Assembly: GCA_001072465.1 (NCBI GenBank)
Contig: JVKM01000042.1
Location: 39,319 to 103,318 of the forward strand
Length of the DNA stretch: 64,000 nucleotides
From: Xylanimonas cellulosilytica
GTDB lineage: Bacteria > Actinomycetota > Actinomycetes > Actinomycetales > Actinomycetaceae
Direction of reading: 5' to 3'
The position numbers and the translations under genes are program-made. The notes under the pieces were generated by a model that worked only from the letters and a program-made list of their open reading frames with translations, had not been told where the DNA came from and did no database searches. This document shows, piece by piece, positions 25,818 through 35,259 of the stretch. The stretch's first letter is position 1. Each line of letters starts with the position of its first letter.

Positions 25818-25823
25818 TATGCT
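25818..25823 (+). promoter_or_regulatory. -10 element for leaderless sdhC mRNA
   Basis: TATGCT-CATGGC-ATG places the hexamer six bases before the ATG at 25830 and supports that start over the upstream ATG at 25737. The 230-base spacer also holds a small CCCCG-TTTG-CGGGG hairpin (25661-25674) and no gene. Confidence 0.45.
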
Positions 25824-25829
25824 CATGGC

Positions 25830-26543
25830 ATGGCCACTCAAAATGTCGCAACGAAGAAGCGCCGCGCGTGGACCACCAGCGTCTTTATTAAGCAGCTGAT
25901 GGCCGTCTCGGGCTTCGTTTTCGTTTTCTTCTTGCTGTTCCACTCCTACGGCAACCTCAAGATGTTCCTGGGCGCGGAGGTCTACAACGACTACGCGCAC
26001 TGGCTGCATGAAGAGGCTTTCGTGCCGATCTTCCCGCACGGCGGATTTATCTGGGTCTTCCGCGCCGCCATGGTGCTCATGCTCATCATCCACCTGTGGG
26101 CCGCCGCCTACACCTGGAAGCGTTCGCGTCGCGCTCGCTCCACCCGCTACGTCGTCAAGAAGTCCGTCTCGGACTCCTACGCGGCTCGCACCATGCGTAT
26201 GAGCGGTGTTCTCATCCTGCTGATCCTGATCTTCCACATCGCTCACTTCACCACCGTGAGCCTGCCCGCGAAGGTCGCGAACTTCGGCGCTGACGTCACC
26301 ACGCCCTACGCCCGTATGGTTGCTTCCTTCCAGTCGCCGGTCCTGGTGATCCTCTACGCCGTGTTCGTCGGCTGCGCCTGCATCCACGTCTCCCACGGCT
26401 TCTGGTCCATGTTCCAGTCGCTCGGTTGGGTGCGTAACGCGACCCGCAAGCCGCTGGTTCTCCTCTCGGGCCTGGTCGGTCTGGTCATCTTCGTGATGTT
26501 CATGGCCCCGCCCGTCGCCATCGTCACCGGCTTGATCCACTGA
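25830..26543 (+). CDS. sdhC: Succinate dehydrogenase cytochrome b subunit
   Basis: A 237-residue membrane anchor with about five transmembrane helices, the single-subunit di-heme type of B-type succinate dehydrogenases, in which no SdhD exists. Candidate heme ligands are the His residues in FHSYGN, HLWAA, FHIAHF and [26 protein letters not shown] is a plausible short cytoplasmic N-terminus. It is first in a three-gene operon; sdhA starts 16 bases after its stop. Confidence 0.92.
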   Translation: MATQNVATKKRRAWTTSVFIKQLMAVSGFVFVFFLLFHSYGNLKMFLGAEVYNDYAHWLHEEAFVPIFPHGGFIWVFRAAMVLMLIIHLWAAAYTWKRSRRARSTRYVVKKSVSDSYAARTMRMSGVLILLILIFHIAHFTTVSLPAKVANFGADVTTPYARMVASFQSPVLVILYAVFVGCACIHVSHGFWSMFQSLGWVRNATRKPLVLLSGLVGLVIFVMFMAPPVAIVTGLIH

Positions 26544-26559
26544 GGAAGGGCACGCAATC

Positions 26560-28539
26560 ATGACCGATACACTCATCCACGGCCTCTACCGTGAAGGCGA
26601 GAAGATCGCCGACACGAAGGCCCCCCACGACGTCCCGATCGCGCAGCGCTGGGAGCAGCGTAAGTTCAGCGCCGCGCTGGTCAACCCCGCCAACCGCCGT
26701 AAGCTGCGCGTCATCATCGTCGGCTCCGGCCTCGCGGGCGGCGCCGCCGCCGCCTCGCTCGGCGAAATGGGCTACAACGTCGACTGCTTCTTCTACCAGG
26801 ACTCCGCCCGCCGCGCGCACTCCATTGCCGCGCAGGGTGGTATCAACGCCGCGAAGAACTACCGCAACGACAACGACTCCGTCTACCGTCTCTTCTACGA
26901 CACGGTCAAGGGAGGCGACTACCGTGCTCGCGAGGACAACGTCTACCGCCTCGCCGAGGTCAGCGCCAACATCATCGACCAGTGCGTCGCGCAGGGCGTC
27001 CCCTTCGCCCGTGAGTACGGCGGCCTCCTCGACAACCGCTCCTTCGGTGGCGTGCAGGTGTCCCGTACGTTCTACGCGCGTGGCCAGACGGGTCAGCAGC
27101 TGCTGATCGGCGCCTACCAGGCGCTCGAGCGTCAGGTCGCAGCGGGTACCGTCACCGAGCACTCACGTCACGAGATGGTCGAGCTCATCGTCGACGAGGG
27201 CAAGGCCCGCGGAATCGTCGCCCGCGACATGTCCACCGGCAAGCTCGAGACCTTCATCGCCGACGCGGTCGTCCTGGCCACCGGCGGCTACGGCAACGTG
27301 TTCTTCCTGTCCACCAACGCGATGGGCTGCAACGCGACCGCCATCTGGCGTGCGTACCGCAAGGGCGCCTACTTCGGCAACCCCTGCTTCACGCAGATCC
27401 ACCCCACGTGCATCCCCCAGCACGGCGACCAGCAGTCGAAGCTGACCCTCATGTCGGAGTCGCTGCGTAACGACGGCCGCATCTGGGTTCCCAAGCGCGC
27501 CGAGGACTGCGAGAAGGACCCGCGTGAGATCCCCGAAGAGGATCGCGACTACTACCTGGAGCGCATCTACCCCTCGTTCGGTAACCTCGTGCCCCGCGAC
27601 ATCGCGTCGCGTCAGGCCAAGAACATGTGCGACGAGGGCCGCGGCGTCGGCCCGAAGATCGACGGTGTCGCCCGCGGCGTCTACCTCGACTTCTCCGACG
27701 CGATCAACCGTATGGGCCTGGCCGCCGTGTCCGCCAAGTACGGCAACCTCTTCGACATGTACGAGCGCATCACGGGTGACAACCCCTACGAGGTGCCGAT
27801 GCGCATCTACCCGGCCGTCCACTACACCATGGGTGGCCTGTGGGTTGACTACGACCTCGAGTCGAACCTGCCCGGTCTGTACGTGGCCGGCGAGGCGAAC
27901 TTCTCCGACCACGGCGCGAACCGCCTGGGTGCCTCGGCGCTCATGCAGGGCCTGTCGGACGGCTACTTCGTCCTGCCCAACACGATCAACGACTACCTGG
28001 CGCACTGCTTCCACCTGCCCAAGCTGGACGAGAACTCGCCTTCCGTGAAGGAAGCTCTCGACTCGGCGCAGGGCCGCATCGACACCCTCATGTCGATCAA
28101 CGGCACCCGCTCCGTGGACTCGTTCCACAAGGAGCTGGGCAAGATCATGTGGGAGTACTGCGGCATGGAGCGTACCGAGGAAGGCCTCAAGAAGGCCATC
28201 GGTTTGATCCGCGAGCTGCGCGCCGACTACTGGAAGAACGTTCGCGTTCCCGGCAAGTCGATCGGTGAACTCAACCAGTCCCTCGAGAAGGCCGGCCGCG
28301 TCGCCGACTTCATGGAGCTGGGCGAGCTCATGTGCATCGACGCGCTGCACCGCGAAGAGTCGTGTGGCGGCCACTTCCGCGCGGAGTCCCAGACTCCCGA
28401 GGGTGAGGCCCTGCGTCACGACGACAAGTTCCTGTACGTGGCGGCTTGGGAATACGCTGGCGAAGGCGAGCCCCCGATCCTCCACAAGGAAGACCTGATT
28501 TACAACGACATCGAGCTGAAGCAGCGGAGCTACAAGTGA
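26560..28539 (+). CDS. sdhA: Succinate dehydrogenase flavoprotein subunit
   Basis: Oxidises succinate to fumarate with covalently bound FAD. The 659-residue protein carries the FAD loop [21 protein letters not shown], the flavinylation region [30 protein letters not shown], and the substrate-site motifs [12 protein letters not shown] and [30 protein letters not shown] precedes the ATG. The last three codons overlap the sdhB GTG. Confidence 0.97.
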   Translation: MTDTLIHGLYREGEKIADTKAPHDVPIAQRWEQRKFSAALVNPANRRKLRVIIVGSGLAGGAAAASLGEMGYNVDCFFYQDSARRAHSIAAQGGINAAKNYRNDNDSVYRLFYDTVKGGDYRAREDNVYRLAEVSANIIDQCVAQGVPFAREYGGLLDNRSFGGVQVSRTFYARGQTGQQLLIGAYQALERQVAAGTVTEHSRHEMVELIVDEGKARGIVARDMSTGKLETFIADAVVLATGGYGNVFFLSTNAMGCNATAIWRAYRKGAYFGNPCFTQIHPTCIPQHGDQQSKLTLMSESLRNDGRIWVPKRAEDCEKDPREIPEEDRDYYLERIYPSFGNLVPRDIASRQAKNMCDEGRGVGPKIDGVARGVYLDFSDAINRMGLAAVSAKYGNLFDMYERITGDNPYEVPMRIYPAVHYTMGGLWVDYDLESNLPGLYVAGEANFSDHGANRLGASALMQGLSDGYFVLPNTINDYLAHCFHLPKLDENSPSVKEALDSAQGRIDTLMSINGTRSVDSFHKELGKIMWEYCGMERTEEGLKKAIGLIRELRADYWKNVRVPGKSIGELNQSLEKAGRVADFMELGELMCIDALHREESCGGHFRAESQTPEGEALRHDDKFLYVAAWEYAGEGEPPILHKEDLIYNDIELKQRSYK

Positions 28540-29279
28540 ACCTGACACTGAGGATCTGGCGCCAAAACGGTCCCGAAGACAAGGGCGCAATTCATGAATA
28601 CCAGGTGAAGGGAATCTCGGAAGAGTCCTCGTTCCTGGAGATGCTCGACGTCCTGAACGAAGAGCTCTTCGCACGCGGCGAGGAACCCATCGCCTTCGAC
28701 TCCGACTGCCGCGAGGGCATCTGCGGTCAGTGTGGCATCGTCATCAACGGTATCGCTCACGGCCCGGAGGTCACCACGACCTGCCAGCTGCACATGCGTT
28801 CCTTCAACGATGGCGACGTCATCACGATCGAGCCGTGGCGTGCATCGGGCTTCCCGATCATCAAGGACCTCGTGGTCAACCGCAGCGCCCTGGATCGCAT
28901 CATCCAGGCCGGCGGCTACATCTCCGTGAACACGGGTGCAGCCCCCGACGCGCACGCGACCCCGGTCCCGAAGCAGGACGCGGATCGAGCGTTCGAGGCC
29001 GCCGCGTGCATCGGCTGTGGTGCGTGCGTGGCTGCCTGCCCGAACGCCTCCGCGATGCTCTTCACCTCGGCGAAGGTCACGCACCTCGGCCTGCTCCCGC
29101 AGGGCAAGCCCGAGAACTACAAGCGTGTCGTCAACATGCTCAACCAGATGGACGAGGAGGGCTTCGGCTCCTGCTCGAACATCGGCGAGTGTGCTGAGGT
29201 CTGCCCCAAGCAGATCCCGCTCGACGTGATCGCAAACCTCAACCGCCAGCTCGGCAAGGCCGCCTTCAAGGGCGTCTGA
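28536..29279 (+). CDS. sdhB: Succinate dehydrogenase iron-sulfur subunit
   Basis: Transfers electrons from SdhA through three clusters to the membrane anchor. The 247-residue protein has the [2Fe-2S] motif CREGICGQC plus the downstream Cys, and two ferredoxin-like Cys sets, [13 protein letters not shown] and [13 protein letters not shown]. The GTG at 28536 overlaps the sdhA stop and has CGGAG upstream; the open frame continues upstream inside sdhA but that part is not conserved. Confidence 0.96.
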   Translation: MNLTLRIWRQNGPEDKGAIHEYQVKGISEESSFLEMLDVLNEELFARGEEPIAFDSDCREGICGQCGIVINGIAHGPEVTTTCQLHMRSFNDGDVITIEPWRASGFPIIKDLVVNRSALDRIIQAGGYISVNTGAAPDAHATPVPKQDADRAFEAAACIGCGACVAACPNASAMLFTSAKVTHLGLLPQGKPENYKRVVNMLNQMDEEGFGSCSNIGECAEVCPKQIPLDVIANLNRQLGKAAFKGV

Positions 29280-29300
29280 TTCGGCTGGAGTGGCCTCGCG

Positions 29301-29330
29301 GAGGGCCCGGCGCGCACGCGCCGGGCCCTC
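29301..29330 (+). terminator. Terminator of the sdh operon
   Basis: GAGGGCCCGGCGCG (29301-29314) and CGCGCCGGGCCCTC (29317-29330) pair perfectly around CA. There is only a weak T run downstream. Confidence 0.8.
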
Positions 29331-29483
29331 CCGCGTTTATGGGGAGCAAACGTGGTGGCACAGTGATGTGATAGTGGGGCGATGACGCGGCGAGACAGCC
29401 GCCGTAGCCGCACGCAAAATGCTCATGACGGTGCGGTTGGCGTCGTATCATGGAGGCATCATCGGCTCAGAGAGGAGCACGCC

Positions 29484-29720
29484 ATGCAATTTGATGAAAC
29501 CGGTCCGAACACGCATACGCGCCGCTACTGGGTCAGCGCGACCGTCGGCATCACGGCGATGATTGCCTTCGCGATTCTGTCGATCCTCCTGCTCCTGGGC
29601 ATGCTCTTTGGCTCTCCCCAGATCAAGCCGATCGCCGATTCGTTGTTCCCCTGGAGCCTGCTGGTCTTCGCGGTTGCGGGCGTCTCGATGTTCATCGCGA
29701 ACGCGCGTTCTCGCGATTAG
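29484..29720 (+). CDS. Small two-span membrane protein
   Basis: A 78-residue protein of unknown function with two hydrophobic segments (about 16-42 and 54-73), a short polar N-terminus MQFDETGPNTHTRRYW and a basic tail NARSRD. GAGGAG lies six bases before the ATG at 29484, so translation is likely. It sits alone between sdhB and tsaD. Confidence 0.7.
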   Translation: MQFDETGPNTHTRRYWVSATVGITAMIAFAILSILLLLGMLFGSPQIKPIADSLFPWSLLVFAVAGVSMFIANARSRD

Positions 29721-29789
29721 ATCGACGCCGACTCCGCACGGGACGTACCCGCTCGCTTCGTGCGTGCGGCGGTGCCCGCATGCGCGGAT

Positions 29790-29795
29790 TAAACT
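29790..29795 (+). promoter_or_regulatory. -10 element for leaderless tsaD mRNA
   Basis: TAAACT is followed by seven bases and the GTG at 29803; no Shine-Dalgarno is seen. Confidence 0.45.
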
Positions 29796-29802
29796 GGGGG
29801 GC

Positions 29803-30858
29803 GTGAGTGAACCCCTGGTCCTTGGTATTGAGTCAACCTGCGACGAGACCGGCGTCGGCCTCGTGCGCGGTACGCAGCTGCTGGTCGACCGCACGGCCAC
29901 GTCGATGGATGAGTACGCCCGCTACGGCGGCATCATCCCCGAGATCGCGTCGCGTGCGCACCTGGAGTCCTTCCTGCCCACGCTGAATGCTGCGCTCGAC
30001 GAGGCCGGCGTGACGCTGGCGGACGTGGACGCGATTGCGGTCGCGGCCGGACCGGGCCTCGTCGGTTCGCTGACCGTCGGGATCTGCGCAGCGAAGGCGC
30101 TAGCCTCGTCGCTGGGCAAGCCCCTGTACGGCGTCAACCACGTGATCGGCCACCTGGCCGTCGATAAGCTCGCTGACGGGCCGCTGCCCGAGCACTTCAT
30201 CGGACTCGTCGTCTCCGGTGGCCACTCCAATATCCTCGAGATCCGCAACATCGCGACGGACGTCGTCGAGCTGGGCGGAACCCTGGACGATGCCGCGGGC
30301 GAGGCATTCGACAAGGTCGGGCGCCTCCTCGACCTGCCTTACCCGGGCGGCCCGCACGTGGACCGCCTGTCCCAGCAGGGGGACCGCGAGGCGATCCGTT
30401 TCCCGCGCGGCCTGGCTGCCGGCAAGGACAAGGAGCGCCATAAGTACGACTTCTCCTTCTCGGGTCTGAAGACCGCCGTCGCCCGATATATCGAGGGCGC
30501 GACCGCGCGCGGCGAGGTCGTCAGCAAGGAGAACGTGTGCGCTGCCTTCTCCGAGGCCGTCAACGATTCCCTGACCGCGAAGGCTGTGCGCGCGGCGCTG
30601 GACACCGGCTGCGACACGATTGTCGTGGGCGGCGGTTTCTCCGCGAACTCCCGACTGCGAGCTCTGCTGACGGAGCGGGCCGAGGCGGCCGGCGTTCAGG
30701 TTCGCATGCCCCCTCTGCGCTTCTGCACGGACAACGGTGCTCAGATCGCGGCGATTGGCTCCGAGCTGGTCGCGGCGGGTCTGCCGCCGTCGGACTGGGA
30801 CTTCTCCCCGGATTCGGGCATGGAGCTGACGACGACGTATCTGGCGCCGCGCGCCTGA
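29803..30858 (+). CDS. tsaD: tRNA threonylcarbamoyladenosine transferase TsaD
   Basis: Transfers the threonylcarbamoyl group to A37 of tRNAs. The 351-residue protein begins VSEPLVLGIESTCDETGVGLV, the canonical N-terminus, which excludes the long upstream open frame. Metal-site His residues are in GVNHVIGHLA, and the ASKHA nucleotide-binding motifs are VSGGHSNI, LDDAAGEAFDK and VVVGGGFSANSRLR. Its partners tsaE and tsaB lie about 5 kb upstream, separated by the sdh operon. Confidence 0.96.
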   Translation: MSEPLVLGIESTCDETGVGLVRGTQLLVDRTATSMDEYARYGGIIPEIASRAHLESFLPTLNAALDEAGVTLADVDAIAVAAGPGLVGSLTVGICAAKALASSLGKPLYGVNHVIGHLAVDKLADGPLPEHFIGLVVSGGHSNILEIRNIATDVVELGGTLDDAAGEAFDKVGRLLDLPYPGGPHVDRLSQQGDREAIRFPRGLAAGKDKERHKYDFSFSGLKTAVARYIEGATARGEVVSKENVCAAFSEAVNDSLTAKAVRAALDTGCDTIVVGGGFSANSRLRALLTERAEAAGVQVRMPPLRFCTDNGAQIAAIGSELVAAGLPPSDWDFSPDSGMELTTTYLAPRA

Positions 30859-30873
30859 GAGCGGTCCGCGGGC

Positions 30874-32454
30874 CTAGCGCAGGCCGTCCATAAAGCTCTG
30901 CGCGATCGAGCTCCACGAGGTGTAGAAGCCGCCCACCATGTTGGCGGCGATGCCGATGAGGAGCGCGGCGCTTACCGTGGCCGCTCCGAGCGACGTCAGC
31001 CGTGCCAGGTAGCCGAGTGCCCGGAGCGCGGGGCGCGGCACAGAGGAGAACAGGCCCGAGCGCTGCGCGCGGTGGCGCGCCCGGTGTTGATGATCGGCAT
31101 GGTCGGCCTGTTCGCGCTCGTCGTCGTGACGGCGCAGCTGCCAGCGCGGCGCGACAGTCCACGCGACCACGAGCGAGACGAGCACGCCGGCGATCAGGAG
31201 GCCCAGCGTCAGGTACCCGTTCGGGGCGGTCGGTCGGACCTCGTGCGTCACGGTCGTCACCGGGACGATGGACGCGTTGGCCTCGGAGGACTGTGCGGTC
31301 GCGGCCGTCGAAGCGGCGCCGACGGCCCGGGAGACCCGGTCGGAGGACCCCCACCACGCCAGCATCGTCGGAATGTGCTCGCGCCACAGCGGGCCCGCGT
31401 GCCCGCCCGTCGGAGGGACGTCCGTGGTGACGCTGTCGGGTTCCTTGACGGTTGAGGCCATCTTGAGAGCGGTGTACGCGCCGCCAACGGCGTCGTCGCC
31501 GGCGGCCATCGCGTAGATGCGCATCCCGTCGGGAGTGCGATTCGCGAGCATGATCGACAGCGTGTTGTCGGCCAGATACTGGTCGCCCTGGTTGGTCATC
31601 TGTCCCTCGATCTGCGTGTCATAGCCGGACAGCGAGGCGGCGGCGCCGTAGGTCTCGGGCGTGCGCAGGGCCGTCCAGATCGCGCAGTAGGCGCCGGCGG
31701 AGAAGCCGCCGATCATCCAGGCGTCGCGATTGGACGTCGTATTGGGGAAGTTGTGTCGGATCATCTCGGGGACGTCGTGGGACACCCATGTGTAGACGGC
31801 GGGGCGCCCCTCGATGTCGGCGCAGTCGTGGGCCTCCTCGTCGACGTTGAGGGAGGGACCGACGATGATTGTCGGCGGGATGATCCCCGCGTCGATGGCG
31901 TTGTTCAGGGCTTCCTGTACCTGCGCGCCCTGCATGGTGCCGTCGGGGCCGCCGGGGTAGCCGTGGAGAAGCTCGATGACCGCGTAGGTCTTGCCGTCGG
32001 TGGGGGAGTAGTCGCGTGGGGTGATGACGAAGACGTCCTGGGTGATCCCGCTTGACGGGCCGGTCCAGGTGGTCTGGAGCATGCCGTCCTCGGTCTTCGT
32101 GAAAGTTGCGTCGAGTTCGGATGCGGCGGCGGACTGCGCGTTGACGTCGGCCTCGCCGCCGGATTGGGCGGTTGTTCCAACGGTGGTCGACAGGGCGAGT
32201 TTCGCTAGATCCCCGCTGGTTTTCACGAGGCCGAGCGAGCGATTGAAGACGAGCGCCCCTGCGGACGCGATAAGGATCGTGGGCACGAGGAGGATGACCG
32301 CGCGTCCCAGCCACCGCCTCGTGCGTCCCGGGCAGCGCGAGGGGGCCGAACGCGCGAGCAGAGACGCCCCACCCAACAGAGACAGAACCGCGAGGACGGC
32401 GACTACCGCGAGGGTCTTGAGTGAGGTGAGGGGGATGCTTCCCAAAACGCTCAT
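30874..32454 (-). CDS. Membrane-anchored esterase (alpha/beta hydrolase)
   Basis: A 526-residue protein with two N-terminal membrane spans (about 12-34 and 51-70), an extracytoplasmic esterase domain of the antigen-85/esterase-D type, and further hydrophobic segments near the C-terminus (TLGLLIAGVLVSLVVAW and VSAALLIGIAANMVGG). The nucleophile is in GGFSAGAY (Ser about 252), with candidate acid in AAGDDAVGG and His in TGGHAGPLWREH. Its ATG overlaps the stop of the aminoacyl-lipid synthase by four bases. By analogy with known synthase/hydrolase pairs it may deacylate aminoacylated lipids. Confidence 0.85.
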   Translation of the reverse strand: MSVLGSIPLTSLKTLAVVAVLAVLSLLGGASLLARSAPSRCPGRTRRWLGRAVILLVPTILIASAGALVFNRSLGLVKTSGDLAKLALSTTVGTTAQSGGEADVNAQSAAASELDATFTKTEDGMLQTTWTGPSSGITQDVFVITPRDYSPTDGKTYAVIELLHGYPGGPDGTMQGAQVQEALNNAIDAGIIPPTIIVGPSLNVDEEAHDCADIEGRPAVYTWVSHDVPEMIRHNFPNTTSNRDAWMIGGFSAGAYCAIWTALRTPETYGAAASLSGYDTQIEGQMTNQGDQYLADNTLSIMLANRTPDGMRIYAMAAGDDAVGGAYTALKMASTVKEPDSVTTDVPPTGGHAGPLWREHIPTMLAWWGSSDRVSRAVGAASTAATAQSSEANASIVPVTTVTHEVRPTAPNGYLTLGLLIAGVLVSLVVAWTVAPRWQLRRHDDEREQADHADHQHRARHRAQRSGLFSSVPRPALRALGYLARLTSLGAATVSAALLIGIAANMVGGFYTSWSSIAQSFMDGLR

Positions 32455-35111
32455 CGCTGCTCCTTTCCGCCGCCATCGGACGAGGCCGTGGCAGCGAGTG
32501 CGTCCGCAGCGGATGCGCTTTCCCGCGAGGCCGCTCGGGTCGATCGCAGGTCGCCGACACCCTTCGCGGCGAGCTTGGCGAGGCCCCCGGCGACCGAGGC
32601 GACGAGCGTGAGGGTCTGCGCGGGGGATACGTGGGGCACGTAGGCGTGCGAGATGGCCAGTCCGACGGTCGCAAGGGAGGCCGGATCCGGTACCGCCAGG
32701 TACAGGGACTGCGTGCGGGGCTTGAACTTACGCTTGAACGCGTGCAGCGAGGTGAAGCCGTAGAGCGGCTCCATGATGGCGGCCAGCGCGTCGGTGAGGG
32801 GGCCAAAGGCCGAGGTGTCATCGGCCGAGCGCGACAGGGGAGCACCCGACAGAGACAGGATCTCGAGCCCCTCTTCCTGCGCCGCCAGGGCGGCCTTGCC
32901 GATGAGGAACTCGATTGCGGGACGCCACCCGGTTGTACGCCGACGCATGACGTCCAGGGTCAGGCCGACGACTGTTCCGTCGCGGTAGATCGGCAGCCAC
33001 GAGGTCACGGCGTGGATCGTCGACTCCTCGTCAATGGCGACCAGGATGCGCGTCTCGGGGACCGCAAGCTCTCGAACACCGCCGAGCGTAAAGCTCATCT
33101 CAGGTAGGGCCTTGTCATCGCTCCACGTATCGGAGATGACGGTGATCTGATCGCGCCAGCCCGCCGGGCACTCCTCCCAGGTAGTCCACACGGCCTCAAC
33201 GCCCTCGCGGGTTGCGTGGTTCATGGCGGTGCGCACGTCCTGGTAGGCCTTGCCCTTGAAAGCGAGGTCGGGCAGGTCCAGCAGTGATTCTTCGGCGACC
33301 TGCATGATCGTCCAGCCCTCCTCGCGCGCGGCCTGCGCGAGCTCCTCGTGGACCGAGTAGAGCGCGGGGGTCAGGCCCGAGGTGGACGCGAAGGACGAGA
33401 ACTGGGCGATAGCCTCGGAGGCCTTGCCCGGCTCGTACGCCAGGTCTGTGACTGTCAGCGCGACGCCGCCCGACCCGCGGTAGGCGACCCCGGCCTCGCC
33501 GGAAGGGGACACCCACACCTGGTTGCCCTCCCAGGTCTGCATCCACCCGAGGGTGCCTGCACCGTGGGCGCGCAGGAGCGGCGTGAGGCTCTCGAGCGGC
33601 GAGGAGAGCGGGATACGAGGCCGGGCGAGCAGCGCGCTCAGGATGATGGCGAGGGTGCCGACCCAGGCGACGAGGGGGACCCACAGGACGGGTGCCTCGG
33701 CGAAGAGGGTCATCGGAACCAGGGACGGCTCGAAGATCGAAGCCGTCGCCGTGGGGAGCAGCGCGAGGGTGTAGTCGTGGAGGATCTGCAGGGGAGTCGC
33801 ATAGTCGGTGACGGTCAGGTCGTCGCCGGAATTGAGGGCCTCAAGGGGGACGAACGAGTCGCTCGTGAGGAACCCGAGGACGAGGACGGCGCCCGCGCAG
33901 CCGACCATGAGGAGCAGCCAGCGCCGCACCAGGGTCGAGGTCGTGGAGGGCTCCGCGTGAATCGTGAAGGAACGGCGCACCCACCACGTGATGACGCACA
34001 GGGCGGCGTTGAGGATCACCGGAACGAGGAGGAGCGAAGCCGTGGTGACGAGCTCGGGCCTAGCCATCCCGTTCTCGTCGGTGCCCTGGGCGAGAGCTAC
34101 ACCCGTCGCCGCGACCGTTGACAGACCGAGGACCAGCTGGAGGATAAGAGTGCCGAAGTAGGCGGCGCGCCTGCCCTTGCGCAGCCCGTACGCGAAGATT
34201 AGCTGGAGCGTGATAGGGGCCAGACACAGGAGAGTTGTGATGACGCCGGTGCGGCCCTCGAGCCACCACGCGGGGCCCAGCGACCAGCGCATCTGCGCGA
34301 GCGGTCCCTCGGGGGCCGAAGAAACAACGGTCAGCGCTGCCGCACATGCCCAGCACAGGGCCGCGACGGAGGCGAGCTGGCGTCCGATCGTGATGTCATT
34401 TCCGGACCCGCTGCGCGCCCCGCGAACCCCCGCCAGCCGCGCGGCCACGATGCCCGCGAGGAGGGCCCACACGCGCGCATACGAGATCGCCGATCCGAGG
34501 ATCGCCGCCGACAGGAGGAGGATTCCGATGAGGAGGAAATGGGCGCGCCAACGCCAGTGAGAGGCCAGCGACTGCGCTGCGGCGCCCACGAGGGCGACGA
34601 GGATGAGGCTTGTGCCCCACAGGCTCCCCGCATCGATCGTCTGCCCCCACGTGGAGAACACCCTGGTGAGCAGGGGGAGCGTCAGCCACGTGGCAGCGAC
34701 GCCGACGACCTGGCCAGCAGCAGCTGCGGCCACCCATGCGCGTGTGCCCAGGTGTCGCTCCGCAGCACCGCCCGCAATGATCATCGTGACGATGCCGAGC
34801 ACGGCGGTGGCGATGAAGTTACCGGGCACCGCGCCGACGGAGGAGAGAACCGACCACCAATGGGGGCTGGACGGGTCGGCCTCGAGGGCCGTGAATTGAT
34901 CGCGCCACACCCAGTAGGTCGCCGACACGATCGTCAGGGCGACCGTAAGGACGGCGGTGGCCGGGCAGCGTGACAGCCAGCGGACGGTGAGGCGGGCCAG
35001 CGAGGAAAGCAACAGCCACACAGTCTGCAGGGTTGCGCCGACGGGGGAAGCGATCTTGATCAACGCGGATGGTGCGCCCTCGGGTTCCGGTGTCTGTGTT
35101 GCTTCCTGCAT
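32451..35111 (-). CDS. Aminoacyl-lipid synthase-like membrane protein (DUF2156)
   Basis: An 886-residue protein. The N-terminal half has many membrane segments, the first part rhomboid-like in layout (VLTVALTIVSATYWVWRDQF, FIATAVLGIVTMIIAGG). From about 525 a cytoplasmic DUF2156 domain begins, the fold of the lysyl/alanyl-phosphatidylglycerol synthases (MprF-type), seen in GVAYRGSGGVALTVTDLAYEP, DEESTIHAVTSWLPIYR and TTGWRPAIEFLIGKA. No tRNA-synthetase domain is fused, unlike mycobacterial LysX. Role inferred: tRNA-dependent aminoacylation of a membrane lipid. I take the ATG at 35111; a frame to 35246 lacks support. Confidence 0.82.
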   Translation of the reverse strand: MQEATQTPEPEGAPSALIKIASPVGATLQTVWLLLSSLARLTVRWLSRCPATAVLTVALTIVSATYWVWRDQFTALEADPSSPHWWSVLSSVGAVPGNFIATAVLGIVTMIIAGGAAERHLGTRAWVAAAAAGQVVGVAATWLTLPLLTRVFSTWGQTIDAGSLWGTSLILVALVGAAAQSLASHWRWRAHFLLIGILLLSAAILGSAISYARVWALLAGIVAARLAGVRGARSGSGNDITIGRQLASVAALCWACAAALTVVSSAPEGPLAQMRWSLGPAWWLEGRTGVITTLLCLAPITLQLIFAYGLRKGRRAAYFGTLILQLVLGLSTVAATGVALAQGTDENGMARPELVTTASLLLVPVILNAALCVITWWVRRSFTIHAEPSTTSTLVRRWLLLMVGCAGAVLVLGFLTSDSFVPLEALNSGDDLTVTDYATPLQILHDYTLALLPTATASIFEPSLVPMTLFAEAPVLWVPLVAWVGTLAIILSALLARPRIPLSSPLESLTPLLRAHGAGTLGWMQTWEGNQVWVSPSGEAGVAYRGSGGVALTVTDLAYEPGKASEAIAQFSSFASTSGLTPALYSVHEELAQAAREEGWTIMQVAEESLLDLPDLAFKGKAYQDVRTAMNHATREGVEAVWTTWEECPAGWRDQITVISDTWSDDKALPEMSFTLGGVRELAVPETRILVAIDEESTIHAVTSWLPIYRDGTVVGLTLDVMRRRTTGWRPAIEFLIGKAALAAQEEGLEILSLSGAPLSRSADDTSAFGPLTDALAAIMEPLYGFTSLHAFKRKFKPRTQSLYLAVPDPASLATVGLAISHAYVPHVSPAQTLTLVASVAGGLAKLAAKGVGDLRSTRAASRESASAADALAATASSDGGGKEQR

Positions 35112-35219
35112 CACGGGCGAGTGTCCTCTCAGCGTCAGTTTCGAGCCACAACAAGGATACGGCGGTGTCCTGAGAGCCACCTGAATGCTGTCTGTGAGTG
35201 TGTGGTGGTGACGACAGTA

Positions 35220-35243
35220 CCCCGCGCCGGTGAAGACGCGGGG
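35220..35243 (-). terminator. Hairpin after the YbdK-type ligase
   Basis: CCCCGCG (35220-35226) pairs with CGCGGGG (35237-35243), extended by AGT/ACT across a mismatch. It lies 16 bases past the minus-strand stop. Confidence 0.55.
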
Positions 35244-35259
35244 CACTGCTGTGACGGAG

